The notes below the pieces were generated by a model that ran no database searches, was not told where the DNA came from, and saw only the letters and a list, made by a program, of their open reading frames with translations. From positions 47,590 through 111,589 of the forward strand of contig NZ_QPIB01000039.1 in assembly GCF_003671765.1 (NCBI RefSeq): 64,000 nucleotides of DNA, in the 5' to 3' direction. Position 1 is the first letter of the stretch, and the number at the start of each line of letters is the position of its first letter. Below, one piece after another: positions 8,590-18,068 of the stretch. A program made the position numbers and the translations under genes. Source of the DNA: Xenophilus sp. E41. Its GTDB lineage: Bacteria > Pseudomonadota > Gammaproteobacteria > Burkholderiales > Burkholderiaceae_C.

Positions 8590-9300
8590 CTATCGGCGAC
8601 GTCGCGTTGCCTGCGCCGTCTTCCTGGGTCGCGCGTCCGGCCGCGGCGCATCGGCAAGGGCCGAGCCGTTCGCGTCATCGGCTGGCGCCACCGCCACGCC
8701 GTTGCAGCGCCCGCCGGCGGCATCGATGCGCGTCAGCGCCACCTGCTTGATGCCCAGGCCGACCATCTGGAGTTGCTCCGCGGCCGCCTGGCTCAGGTCG
8801 ATGATGCGGCCCGCCGCGTAGGGACCCCGATCGTTCACGCGCACCAGCACCTCGCGGCCATTGACCAGGCTGCGAACGCAAAGGCGTGTACCGAAAGGCA
8901 AGGTCTTGTGCGCCGCCGTGAAGGCGCCCATGTCGAAGCGCTCGCCGCTGGCCGTCTTGCGCTGGTGGAACTGCAGGCCGTACCACGAGGCGCCGCCGCG
9001 CTGGATCACCTCGCCCGGCGGGCCATCGCCGGGCACCCCGTCGTCCGGCGGCAGATCGCCTTCGCTTCCCACGGCCAGGTCATAACGCACCGATGCAACG
9101 CGGGAGCGCGGCGCATCGGCCGGCGCTCCGCCCTGCCTGGCCAGCGGACGAAGGGGCGACGCCGATGGCGCGCCCTCACCGGTCCTGGTCCCCGCTCCGG
9201 ATTCGCCGGGCGGCGTGGTGCAGCCGGCCAGCGCAAGGGCCAGCACGGCAGAGGCCAGCCACCGACCCTGTCGATGCAGCAGGCGGTGCGGTGCCTTCAT
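8590..9300 (-). CDS. rlpA: RlpA-like septal lytic transglycosylase lipoprotein
   Basis: RlpA acts on peptidoglycan, cutting naked glycan strands at septa in species where it has been studied. The 236-residue protein begins with a lipoprotein signal whose lipobox LAGC places the acylated Cys at residue 27. After a low-complexity linker comes a double-psi beta-barrel domain with GGASWYG, KTASGERFDMGAFTAAHKTLPFGT and VRVNDRGPYAAGRIIDLS. No SPOR domain follows, unlike E. coli RlpA, and the C-terminus is a basic tail. Its ATG overlaps the metF stop (ATGA), so it is translationally coupled as the last gene of the riboswitch operon. Confidence 0.88.
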   Translation of the reverse strand: MKAPHRLLHRQGRWLASAVLALALAGCTTPPGESGAGTRTGEGAPSASPLRPLARQGGAPADAPRSRVASVRYDLAVGSEGDLPPDDGVPGDGPPGEVIQRGGASWYGLQFHQRKTASGERFDMGAFTAAHKTLPFGTRLCVRSLVNGREVLVRVNDRGPYAAGRIIDLSQAAAEQLQMVGLGIKQVALTRIDAAGGRCNGVAVAPADDANGSALADAPRPDARPRKTAQATRRRR

Positions 9301-10142
9301 GCGCGCCAGCCCAGGCCCTGCAGCACACCGAGCGTCGCCGCAGCCTGGTTCATCGTGTAGAAATGGATGGCGGGGGCACCGCCCGCCTGCAGCCGCTCCA
9401 CCAGCCGCGTCACCACCTCGAGGCCGAAGGCCTTGATCGAGGCCGTGTCGTCGCCGAAGCCCTGCAATCGCAGCCGGATCCAGCGCGGGATCTCGGCCCC
9501 GCAGGCGTCGGAGAAGCGCATCAGCTGCGTCGAACTGGTGATGGGCATGATGCCCGGCACGATCGGCACGTCGATGCCCAGTCGGCGCGCATCGTCGACG
9601 AAGCGGAAATACGCCTCGGCGCTGAAGAAGTACTGCGTGATCGCCGAATGCGCGCCCGCCTTCACCTTGGTGGCAAAGGCCTGCAGGTCGGCCTCTGCCG
9701 AGCGGGCCTGCGGGTGCACTTCGGGATAGCATGCCACCTCGATGCGGAAGTCCTCGCCGCACTCCTCGCGGATGAAGCGCACCAGGTCGCTCGCGTAGTG
9801 GAACTCGCCCCCCATGCCGTAGCCGCTGGGCAGGTCGCCGCGCAGGGCCACCAGCCGGCGCACGCCCAGGCGCTTGAGCTCGGCCAGCTGCGTGCGCACG
9901 GTTTCGCGCGTGGCGCCGATGCACGAGAAGTGGCTCGCCGCATCCACGCCTTCGGCAAGGATCTCCTGCACGGCGCCGAAGGTGCCGGCCTGCGTGGAGC
10001 CCCCCGCGCCATAGGTGACCGAGCAGAACTCGGGTCGCCAGGCGTACAGCTGCTGGCGCACGGCACGCAGCTTGACCACGCCTTCGGGCGTCTTGGGCGG
10101 GAAGAACTCGAAACTCAGGGGCAAACGTTCGGGGGTGGCCAT
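9297..10142 (-). CDS. metF: Methylenetetrahydrofolate reductase
   Basis: MetF reduces 5,10-methylene-THF to 5-methyl-THF with FAD, supplying methyl groups for methionine synthesis. The 281-residue protein has SFEFFPPKTPEG near the start, containing the conserved acidic residue, then SVTYGAGGST, ALRGDLPSGYG, and the TQYFF and PGIMPI blocks. Length is normal. It lies 46 bp after tlyA and overlaps rlpA by 4 bp, inside the operon governed by the SAH riboswitch, which fits its role in the activated methyl cycle. Confidence 0.96.
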   Translation of the reverse strand: MATPERLPLSFEFFPPKTPEGVVKLRAVRQQLYAWRPEFCSVTYGAGGSTQAGTFGAVQEILAEGVDAASHFSCIGATRETVRTQLAELKRLGVRRLVALRGDLPSGYGMGGEFHYASDLVRFIREECGEDFRIEVACYPEVHPQARSAEADLQAFATKVKAGAHSAITQYFFSAEAYFRFVDDARRLGIDVPIVPGIMPITSSTQLMRFSDACGAEIPRWIRLRLQGFGDDTASIKAFGLEVVTRLVERLQAGGAPAIHFYTMNQAAATLGVLQGLGWRA

Positions 10143-10188
10143 CGCCAGGGTCCTCTCGGTGTCTTGTTGTCGTTGTCGTCGTGTCGTC

Positions 10189-10986
10189 TCAGGCGCGCGC
10201 GGCGTGGACGAAGAACTCGCGGTTGCCGTCGCCTCCCGCGATCGGACTGTCCAGCCATTTCAACACACGCAGGCCGGCGCCTTCGCAGGCCGTGCGCAGC
10301 CGCTCCTCGACCACGGCGTACAGCGCCGGATCGCGCACGATGCCACCCTTGCCGATCTGCGCAGGCTGCAGTTCGAACTGCGGCTTGACCAGCATCAGCA
10401 GGTCGCCCGCCGGCGCCAGCAACAGCGCCAGCGCAGGCAGCACGAGCGTCAGCGAGATGAAGGACAGGTCGCCGACGATCAGGTCGAAGAGCAGCCCCTC
10501 TTCGGAGCCGAACCGGGTTCCGGCGCCCGTCCCGCCTGGGCAGGCAGCCATCAATTCAGGAGCATTCAGCGTGCGCGCGTTCACGCGCTCGACGGCCGTC
10601 ACCCGCGCATCGGCGCGCAGCCGCTCGTGCAACTGGCCGTGGCCGACGTCGACACCCACCACGTGCGCGGCGCCGCGCTGCAGCAGGCAGTCGGTGAAGC
10701 CGCCGGTGGACTGACCGACATCGAGGCACAGGCGCCCGCGCACGTCGAGGCCGGTGGCATCCAGCGCGCCCTCGAGCTTCAGCCCGCCGCGCGAGACATA
10801 GCGCGCCTCGGCCGCGTCGGCCAGATCGAGCTCTGCCCCGTCGGGCACCACGTCGCCGTTCTTGGCGACAGCGCGCCACGCCTCGCCCGCATGCAGGCGC
10901 CAGCGCAGGCCGCCGGCGATGAGCCGGGCCGCCTGCGAACGGGAGACCGCGAGTCCGCGGTCGACGAGCAACTGGTCTGCGCGCAT
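10189..10986 (-). CDS. tlyA: TlyA-family rRNA (cytidine-2'-O)-methyltransferase with repeat-derived insert
   Basis: TlyA-type proteins use SAM to 2'-O-methylate rRNA cytidines and are often labelled hemolysin A. Residues 1-60 form an S4 RNA-binding domain. The Rossmann methyltransferase follows, with YVSRGGLKLEGAL (63-75), LCLDVGQSTGGFTDCLL (87-102), the FDLIVGDLSFISL block (about 167-179) and the MLVKPQFEL block. Residues about 142-163 are not family sequence: they are encoded by a family A repeat (10500-10564) read in frame, in the stretch just before the DLSFIS strand. The ORF is otherwise intact. It starts 20 bp after ahcY in the same operon. Confidence 0.9.
   Translation of the reverse strand: MRADQLLVDRGLAVSRSQAARLIAGGLRWRLHAGEAWRAVAKNGDVVPDGAELDLADAAEARYVSRGGLKLEGALDATGLDVRGRLCLDVGQSTGGFTDCLLQRGAAHVVGVDVGHGQLHERLRADARVTAVERVNARTLNAPELMAACPGGTGAGTRFGSEEGLLFDLIVGDLSFISLTLVLPALALLLAPAGDLLMLVKPQFELQPAQIGKGGIVRDPALYAVVEERLRTACEGAGLRVLKWLDSPIAGGDGNREFFVHAARA
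10500..10564. repeat. Family A repeat inside tlyA (copy 3)
   Basis: The stretch shares TTCCGGCGCCCGTCCCGCCTG with copy 1 at 126-190, with few changes (CTCCGGCGCCCGTCCTGCCTG there). It also has the same flanks: GAACCG before, and a GCAGC-ATCAA half ending in GAGC after. It is read in frame on the minus strand and adds about 22 residues to TlyA. Confidence 0.75.
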
Positions 10987-11006
10987 GGCGCCGCGCTGAA
11001 CCCGCT

Positions 11007-12452
<1,446 letters not shown>

Positions 12453-12507
12453 GCGGACTCCAAAACGGGTTTGAAAGATGCCACTGCGTTCGGGGGAGAG
12501 ATATGAA

Positions 12508-12590
12508 ACTCACCGCGGGGACAGCGGGTGAGCGTGGTTGCATGGAAATCCGAGCCTCACGCCTGACGGCGCTGCAACGCTCCTCGGAAG
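12508..12590 (-). promoter_or_regulatory. S-adenosylhomocysteine (SAH) riboswitch
   Basis: Minus-strand reading of the ahcY leader gives CCGAGGAGCGTTGCAGCG (plus coordinates about 12570-12587), then a GAGGCTCGG arm that closes the first helix. ATGCAACCACGCTCACC (about 12527-12543) follows and pairs back with GAGCGTTGCA. A CCGC-loop-GCGG hairpin lies toward the gene. These are the conserved elements of the SAH riboswitch known from betaproteobacterial ahcY leaders; SAH binding turns expression on. The element begins at or next to the predicted transcript start. Confidence 0.9.
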
Positions 12591-12595
12591 GCGGC

Positions 12596-12601
12596 ATTTT
12601 A
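12596..12601 (-). promoter_or_regulatory. Probable -10 box of the ahcY operon
   Basis: TAAAAT on the minus strand would start transcription near 12589, exactly at the 5' end of the riboswitch. No good -35 hexamer is visible at 16-18 bp, so the assignment rests on the -10 and position only. Confidence 0.45.
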
Positions 12602-12710
12602 CGCAAGTGCGCGCAAGCTGCTTCCGGCCGCGATAATTGAGGGTTCCTCCCAAGAACTTTGTCCGGGCGTGCATGCGCGCAGCCCCTGGCCTGCCACGGG
12701 CCCTTTTTCC

Positions 12711-14339
12711 ATGTCCTACGCCGCCGAAACCCGCCGCCGCCGCACCTTCGCCATCATCTCCCACCCCGACGCCGGCAAGACCACGCTGACCGAAAAGCTG
12801 CTGCTGTTCTCGGGCGCGATCCAGATCGCGGGCTCGGTCAAGGCGCGCAAGGCTTCGCGGCACGCGACCTCCGACTGGATGGAGATCGAGAAGCAGCGCG
12901 GCATTTCGGTGGCCTCGTCGGTGATGCAGATGAGCTACCGCGAGCACGTCATCAACCTGCTCGACACGCCCGGCCACAAGGACTTCTCGGAAGACACCTA
13001 CCGCGTGCTCACGGCCGTCGACTCGGCACTGATGGTCATCGACGCGGCCAACGGCGTGGAGGCGCAGACACGTCGGCTGATCGAGGTCTGCCGCCAGCGC
13101 GACACGCCCATCATCACCTTCGTCAACAAGATGGACCGCGAGGTGCGCGAGCCGCTGGACATCCTCGACGAGGTGGAGCGCGAGCTGGGCATGCCCTGCG
13201 TGCCCATGACCTGGCCGGTGGGCCAGGGCAAGTCCTTCGGCGGCATCATCAACCTGCGCACGCAGGCGATGACGGTGTTCGAATCGGGCAGCGAGCGCCG
13301 CCCGCAGGACTTCGAGACGATCCCGCTGACCGAGCGCGACACGCTGCGCGCCCGCTTCGGCTCCGAATTCGACGCGGCCATGGAGAGCATGGAACTGGCC
13401 ACCGGCGCGTCGCCGGCCTGGGACAAGGAGGCCTTCCTCGCCGGCAAGCAGACCCCCGTGTTCTTCGGCTCCGGCGTGAACAACTTCGGTGTGATGGAGG
13501 TGCTCGACGCGCTGGTCGACCTGGCGCCGCCGCCGCAGCCGCGCATCAGCACCACGCTGGTCAACCGCCAGCCGGTGACCAAGAAGATCCAGCCCGACGA
13601 CAAGGACTTCGCGGGCGTGGTGTTCAAGGTGCAGGCCAACATGGACGCCAACCACCGCGACCGCATCGCCTTCGTGCGCATGGCTTCGGGCAAGTACACG
13701 CCGGGCATGAAGCTCAAGGTGCAGCGCACCGGCAAGGAGTTGCGCCCCACCAGCGTCGTGACCTTCATGAGCCAGCGCCGCGAGGCCGTGGAAGAGGCCT
13801 ATGCCGGCGACATCGTGGGCTTCACCACGCACGGCGGCGTGCAGCTGGGCGACACCATCACCGACGGCGCGAGCCTGCAGTTCACCGGCCTGCCCTTCTT
13901 CGCGCCCGAGCTGTTCATGACGGTGATCCTCAAGAACCCGCTGCGCACCAAGCAGCTGCAGCAGGGCCTGGCGCAGCTCGGCGAGGAAGGCGCGATCCAG
14001 GTCTTCCGGCCCGAGGTCGGCGGCCCGATGCTGCTGGGCGCCGTGGGCCAGCTGCAGTTCGAAGTCGTGCAGCACCGCCTGAAGACCGAGTACGACGCCG
14101 ACGTGCGGCTGGAGGGCTGCCAGTACACCGGCGCGCGCTGGATCACGGCCGACACGCCGGCCGAGCTGCGCGAGTTCACGAACGCCTACCCGCAGCGCCT
14201 GGCCAAGGACGCGGCCGACACGCTGGCCTACCTGTGCACCTCACCCTACGACGTGCGGCTGGCCCAGGAGCGCTTTCCGAAGATCCACTTCCACCCGCTG
14301 CGCGAACACGCCGGGCTGGCCTTGCAGACGGCCGGCTGA
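12711..14339 (+). CDS. prfC: Peptide chain release factor 3
   Basis: RF3 is a GTPase that recycles RF1 and RF2 from the ribosome after termination. The 542-residue protein has the P-loop HPDAGKTT at 18-25, DTPGHKDFSEDTYR and NKMD in the G domain. The RF3-specific RKASRHATSDWMEIEKQRGISV switch region and the C-terminal LGAVGQLQFEV block are also present. The ATG at 12711 was chosen over an upstream start because it gives the canonical N-terminus. Its TGA overlaps the ATG of the downstream HAD gene. Confidence 0.96.
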   Translation: MSYAAETRRRRTFAIISHPDAGKTTLTEKLLLFSGAIQIAGSVKARKASRHATSDWMEIEKQRGISVASSVMQMSYREHVINLLDTPGHKDFSEDTYRVLTAVDSALMVIDAANGVEAQTRRLIEVCRQRDTPIITFVNKMDREVREPLDILDEVERELGMPCVPMTWPVGQGKSFGGIINLRTQAMTVFESGSERRPQDFETIPLTERDTLRARFGSEFDAAMESMELATGASPAWDKEAFLAGKQTPVFFGSGVNNFGVMEVLDALVDLAPPPQPRISTTLVNRQPVTKKIQPDDKDFAGVVFKVQANMDANHRDRIAFVRMASGKYTPGMKLKVQRTGKELRPTSVVTFMSQRREAVEEAYAGDIVGFTTHGGVQLGDTITDGASLQFTGLPFFAPELFMTVILKNPLRTKQLQQGLAQLGEEGAIQVFRPEVGGPMLLGAVGQLQFEVVQHRLKTEYDADVRLEGCQYTGARWITADTPAELREFTNAYPQRLAKDAADTLAYLCTSPYDVRLAQERFPKIHFHPLREHAGLALQTAG

Positions 14340-15142
14340 TGGGTGCACGCAGCATGGCGCCGCTGGCCGCGTGGCCGGCCGAGGCGCGCCGCGGCCTGGT
14401 GGGCCTCTTCACCGACATCGACGACACCCTCACCACCGACGGCGCCGTGCCGCCCGAGGTGGTGCAGGCGCTGGGCGCGCTCAAGGCCACCGGTCTGCAC
14501 GTGGTGCCGATCACCGGCCGCCCGGTGGGCTGGAGCGAGCCCTTCGCCGCCAGCTGGCCGGTCGACGCGATCGTGCCGGAGAACGGCGCGATGGCGCTGC
14601 TGCGCGAGGCCGACGGCACGCTCGCGCGCCGCTACCAGCAGGACGCCGCCACGCGCGCCGCCAACTTCGCGCGCATGCAGGCCGTGCTGGCGCAGATCGA
14701 GCGCGACATCCCGGGCGCGCGCCGCGCCACCGATTCGGCCGGGCGCGAATGCGACATCGCCATCGACCACAGCGAGTTCACGCAGTTGAGCGACGCTCAG
14801 ATCGACAAGGTGGTGCTGGCCATGCGCCACGAGGGCATGCACGCCACGGTGAGCAGCATCCACGTCAACGGCTGGTACGGCGAACACAACAAGCTCGAGG
14901 GCGCGCGCTGGATCGTGCGCGAGCTGTGGGGCCGCCGGCTCGACGACGAGATCGACCGCTGGGCCTACGTGGGCGACTCGACCAACGACCAGCTGATGTT
15001 CCAGGCCTTCCCGCACAGCATCGGCGTGGCGAACATCGCGCGCTTCGTGCCGCACCTGTCGCAGCTGCCGCGCTATGTGACGCCGAGCGAGCGCGGGGCG
15101 GGCTTCGTCGAGGTCGCGCGCGCCATCCTCGCGGCACGCTGA
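14339..15142 (+). CDS. HAD-superfamily (IIB) hydrolase
   Basis: Probably a cytoplasmic phosphatase for a small phosphorylated metabolite. Motif I is DIDDT, with D26 and D28 as nucleophile and acid/base; ITGRP gives motif II; GDSTNDQLMF gives motif IV. The mixed cap between them and the order of motifs fit subclass IIB, as in sucrose-phosphate and mannosyl-3-phosphoglycerate phosphatases. The substrate is not identifiable. The start ATG at 14339 overlaps the prfC stop (ATGA), suggesting translational coupling; a second ATG at 14354 is possible. Confidence 0.85.
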   Translation: MGARSMAPLAAWPAEARRGLVGLFTDIDDTLTTDGAVPPEVVQALGALKATGLHVVPITGRPVGWSEPFAASWPVDAIVPENGAMALLREADGTLARRYQQDAATRAANFARMQAVLAQIERDIPGARRATDSAGRECDIAIDHSEFTQLSDAQIDKVVLAMRHEGMHATVSSIHVNGWYGEHNKLEGARWIVRELWGRRLDDEIDRWAYVGDSTNDQLMFQAFPHSIGVANIARFVPHLSQLPRYVTPSERGAGFVEVARAILAAR

Positions 15143-15431
15143 GCGCCAGGCACCCGGCCCGCGTGGCCGGAGCGCCCGCGAGCCGGGCGCAGCGGGCGCC
15201 AAGGGCCAGCCCGTCGTAGCGGCACGGCCGACAGTGACCCGGGGTCGCCACCAAGCCGCAGACCGGGCGCCGTCGCGCGCCGGCCCTCGCCCGCGGCCGG
15301 CGGCGCCGTCCGCTCGCCGCCTACGTGCTCCAGGGCCCGCCTTTGCTCCACTGCCTGCGTTGCGAACGAACCCCCTCGGGTCGGCAACACATCGAACCGG
15401 ACAGGTCGAGACAACCAAGGAGTGCCCCACC

Positions 15432-15707
15432 ATGAAAACCATCATCGCTCTGAGCATCGCAACCCTCACCCTCGGCGCCGGCCTGGCCGGCTGCGACGTG
15501 AAGAAGACCCAGGAAGGGAGCGTGACCACGCCCAAGTTCGAGAAGACCCGCGAAGGCGACGTCACGCTGCCGAAGTACGAGGTCACGCCGCCGAAGGTCG
15601 AGGTGACGAAGGAAGAAAAGACCGTCAACGTCCCGACGGTCAAGACCGAGGAGCGCACGATCGAAGTGCCCAAGGTGACCGTCACGCCGGCCAAGGACAA
15701 CAAGTAA
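15432..15707 (+). CDS. Small repetitive lipoprotein, function unknown
   Basis: The 91-residue protein starts with a lipoprotein signal ending in LAGC (Cys21). The mature part is built of short imperfect repeats rich in Lys, Glu, Val, Thr and Pro, such as TTPKFEKTREGDVTLPKYEV and TPPKVEVTKEEKTVNVPTV, giving an extended, highly charged chain. No enzyme motif is present. It may be a periplasmic spacer or envelope-associated polymer-like protein; this is inference from composition. An AAGGAG ribosome site sits about 10 bp before the ATG. It converges on the enolase-superfamily gene with only 4 bp between the stops. The 289 bp upstream show only GC-rich sequence. Confidence 0.8.
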   Translation: MKTIIALSIATLTLGAGLAGCDVKKTQEGSVTTPKFEKTREGDVTLPKYEVTPPKVEVTKEEKTVNVPTVKTEERTIEVPKVTVTPAKDNK

Positions 15708-15711
15708 GTCG

Positions 15712-17181
15712 TTACCTTCGCGCCGCGGCCGTTGGCGGCGGCGCCGGCCATTGCGCCGCGGGCATGGGCGCCACCGCGTCCAGCCACGGCGATACCGGCG
15801 AGCCGAAGCCCGGCGTCTCCAGCGAGCCGATCGCGATCCGGCCGTCGGCCACCCGCAGCCGCACGCGCCAGTCCATGCGGTGGTACAGGTCCGGATGCGC
15901 GCGCAGGAAGGCCTCGGCCTCCTGCACCGGTCGGCGGTCGAAGCCGTCGATGAAGTGGTGGGCGTTGCGCTCCACATGCCCGATGCCCAACAGCGCGACC
16001 AGCGCCAGATCCTGCTGCAGCGAGGTGCCGGGCTGCGTGGTCAGGTCCTCCGCCGACATGAAGTACGGCCGCCCCGGCGTCGTGTCGTTCCAGCGCCGGC
16101 AGCGCGCCAGGTTGATGAGCGACTTGTAGAAGCCCTTGCAGGCCTTGGTCGACACGCCGGCGTAGCCCAGCGAGCGCGCCAGCGGGAAAGCGTCGAGCGA
16201 GCCGTCGGACTCGTCGATGATGACGGGCCGGTCCAGCGCTGAATCGGTGATCGGCTGGGCCAGGGCACGCGCCCGCGCGACGGGCTGCTCGATGAACAGC
16301 GTCGCCGCGCACAGCTTCTGCAGCCGCGGTTCGGCCGCCATGCGCTGCCAGAAGGCCGCAACGGCCTGTGCATCGGCGAACTGCTCGTTGCCGTCCAGCG
16401 TCAGCTGAAGTCCGGGCACCGTGTCGAGCACCGCCGCGATGCGGCAGAGGCGATCCATGTCCTCGTCGCCACGGCCGGAGAGCTTGAGCTTGAAGTAGCG
16501 GTTGCCGTACACCGCCACCACCTCCTCCAGCGTCTCCGGCAGGCCGTCGCCAACGCGCTCGCCCTGGGCCTGGTCGGCCGCGACGATCGGGTCGAGCAGC
16601 CCGACCGTGTGTCGCACGTGCAGCCGCTGCAGGGGTTGCAGCGCGGCCAGGAAGGCATCGAGGTCGAAGCCCTGCAGATCGGGCGCCACCGCATGGGCGC
16701 CCATGCCCGCCAGGTTGGCCCGCATGGCCTGCGAGAAGCTCAGTCCGTGGTGGCGGCACAGCGCATCGAAGACCGCGCGGTCGAGCAGTGCCGGCCCGTA
16801 GGCCGACACCAGCGGCTGCAGGCCGATCGCCAGGCCGGCGCCCTGCAGGGGGCGGTACTGGTCGGCGAAGAGCGCGAAGGGCGTCGCCGGCCCGGCGCCG
16901 AGGTAGGCCTCGCGGGCGTTCGCCAGCGCGGCGCGCAACTGGTCGAGGTTCTGGGCATCGCTCAGCTCGGGCGACTTGTCGAACCACTTCGCGGCCAGTG
17001 CCTCGGCGGCAAAGCCCTCGGCCTCGGCCCCGCCTTCGAAGCGCACGCGCACCCGCACGATGGCCTGCCGGCCCTCGGTGATGGTGACCGCACCGAAGCG
17101 GAAGGGCAGGCGCAGCCGGTAAGGCGACTCGAAGCCATCGACCGCCACCACGCGCACACGAGGCGCCACGCTGCTGCCCAT
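15712..17181 (-). CDS. Enolase-superfamily protein, substrate unknown
   Basis: It likely abstracts a proton from a carboxylate substrate bound to a metal ion, as in the mandelate racemase and muconate cycloisomerase families. In the 489-residue protein the barrel motifs are visible in order: KLK at 231-233, LDGNEQF (about 267), IEQP (about 297), and IIDESD (about 320). KACKGFYKSLIN follows. These provide the catalytic lysines and three acidic metal ligands. The N-terminal capping domain covers about the first 200 residues. It is longer than typical family members (about 370-400). It is last in the operon with an ABC importer, aldolase and epimerase, suggesting a role in breaking down a sugar acid or similar compound. 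Confidence 0.75.
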   Translation of the reverse strand: MGSSVAPRVRVVAVDGFESPYRLRLPFRFGAVTITEGRQAIVRVRVRFEGGAEAEGFAAEALAAKWFDKSPELSDAQNLDQLRAALANAREAYLGAGPATPFALFADQYRPLQGAGLAIGLQPLVSAYGPALLDRAVFDALCRHHGLSFSQAMRANLAGMGAHAVAPDLQGFDLDAFLAALQPLQRLHVRHTVGLLDPIVAADQAQGERVGDGLPETLEEVVAVYGNRYFKLKLSGRGDEDMDRLCRIAAVLDTVPGLQLTLDGNEQFADAQAVAAFWQRMAAEPRLQKLCAATLFIEQPVARARALAQPITDSALDRPVIIDESDGSLDAFPLARSLGYAGVSTKACKGFYKSLINLARCRRWNDTTPGRPYFMSAEDLTTQPGTSLQQDLALVALLGIGHVERNAHHFIDGFDRRPVQEAEAFLRAHPDLYHRMDWRVRLRVADGRIAIGSLETPGFGSPVSPWLDAVAPMPAAQWPAPPPTAAARR

Positions 17182-17196
17182 CGCCCCCGCTCCGCC

Positions 17197-18042
17197 CTAC
17201 CAGTGCGGGCCGGCACGGCCCTCGTCGCCGCGGCCCGCGCTGCCCGACAGCTCGGTGTAGATGTCGAAAGCCATGCGCCCCAACTCCTGTGACGCGCGGG
17301 TCTGCGCGGTGCGAGGCCGCTCGATGTGCACCTCGTGGATGTTGGCGACGCGTCCCGGTCGCGGCGACATCACCACCACGCGGTCGGCCAGGAAGACCGC
17401 CTCGGGGATCGAGTGCGTGACGAAGACGATGGTCTTGCGCTTGCCGCCGTGCGCCGCCTGGTCTTCGCCCCAGATGCGCAGCAACTCGAGGTTCATGTCG
17501 TCGCGCGTCATCGCGTCCAGCGCACCGAAGGGCTCGTCCATGAGCAGGATCGGCGGGTCGAGGACCAGGGCGCGGCACAGCGACGCGCGCTGCTGCATGC
17601 CGCCGGACAGCTCGCCCGGCCGCTTGGCGGCGAAGTCGCCCAGGCCCACGAGCTCGAGGAGTTCGCGGGCGCGTTCGCGGTACTTCTCGCGGTCCAGCCC
17701 TGCCAGCTCGGCGGGCAGCAGCACGTTGTCGAGCACGCTGCGCCACTTCAGCAGCAGCGCTGCCTGGAACACCATGCCCACTGCGGGGATCGGCTTGACC
17801 ACGGGCACGCCATCGACGCGCACCTCGCCACTCGTCACCGGGCGCAGGCCCGCCATGGCACGCATCAGCGTCGACTTGCCGCAGCCACTGGGACCCACCA
17901 GGGCAACGAACTCCCCTTCGTTCACCGTGAGCGAGATGTCGCGCAGCGCCTCCACCGGGCCGCTCCCGGCCTGGTAGACCATGCCGGCATGGTCGACTTC
18001 GATCAAGGCGCGCGGGGCGCTCGGCGTGGGCGTGGCGGGCAT
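17197..18042 (-). CDS. ABC importer ATPase (nitrate/sulfonate/taurine type)
   Basis: This ATPase powers the importer encoded with it. The 281-residue protein has Walker A GPSGCGKST at 50-58, the signature LSGGMQQR, Walker B ILLMDEP followed by FGALD, and the switch His in FVTHS. Its closest architecture is the SsuB/TauB/NrtD group. The ATG at 18042 gives a normal start; a longer ORF overlaps the receptor gene. It follows the receptor gene by 26 bp and precedes the enolase-superfamily gene by 15 bp. Confidence 0.92.
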   Translation of the reverse strand: MPATPTPSAPRALIEVDHAGMVYQAGSGPVEALRDISLTVNEGEFVALVGPSGCGKSTLMRAMAGLRPVTSGEVRVDGVPVVKPIPAVGMVFQAALLLKWRSVLDNVLLPAELAGLDREKYRERARELLELVGLGDFAAKRPGELSGGMQQRASLCRALVLDPPILLMDEPFGALDAMTRDDMNLELLRIWGEDQAAHGGKRKTIVFVTHSIPEAVFLADRVVVMSPRPGRVANIHEVHIERPRTAQTRASQELGRMAFDIYTELSGSAGRGDEGRAGPHW

Positions 18043-18068
18043 GTCGGGTCTTTCCTCGGGCGACGCGC

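Noticed and set aside
12659..15142. A fusion of an upstream frame with the HAD hydrolase
   Set aside because: The upstream part is a shadow of prfC. The HAD gene starts at 14339 with an ATGA overlap.
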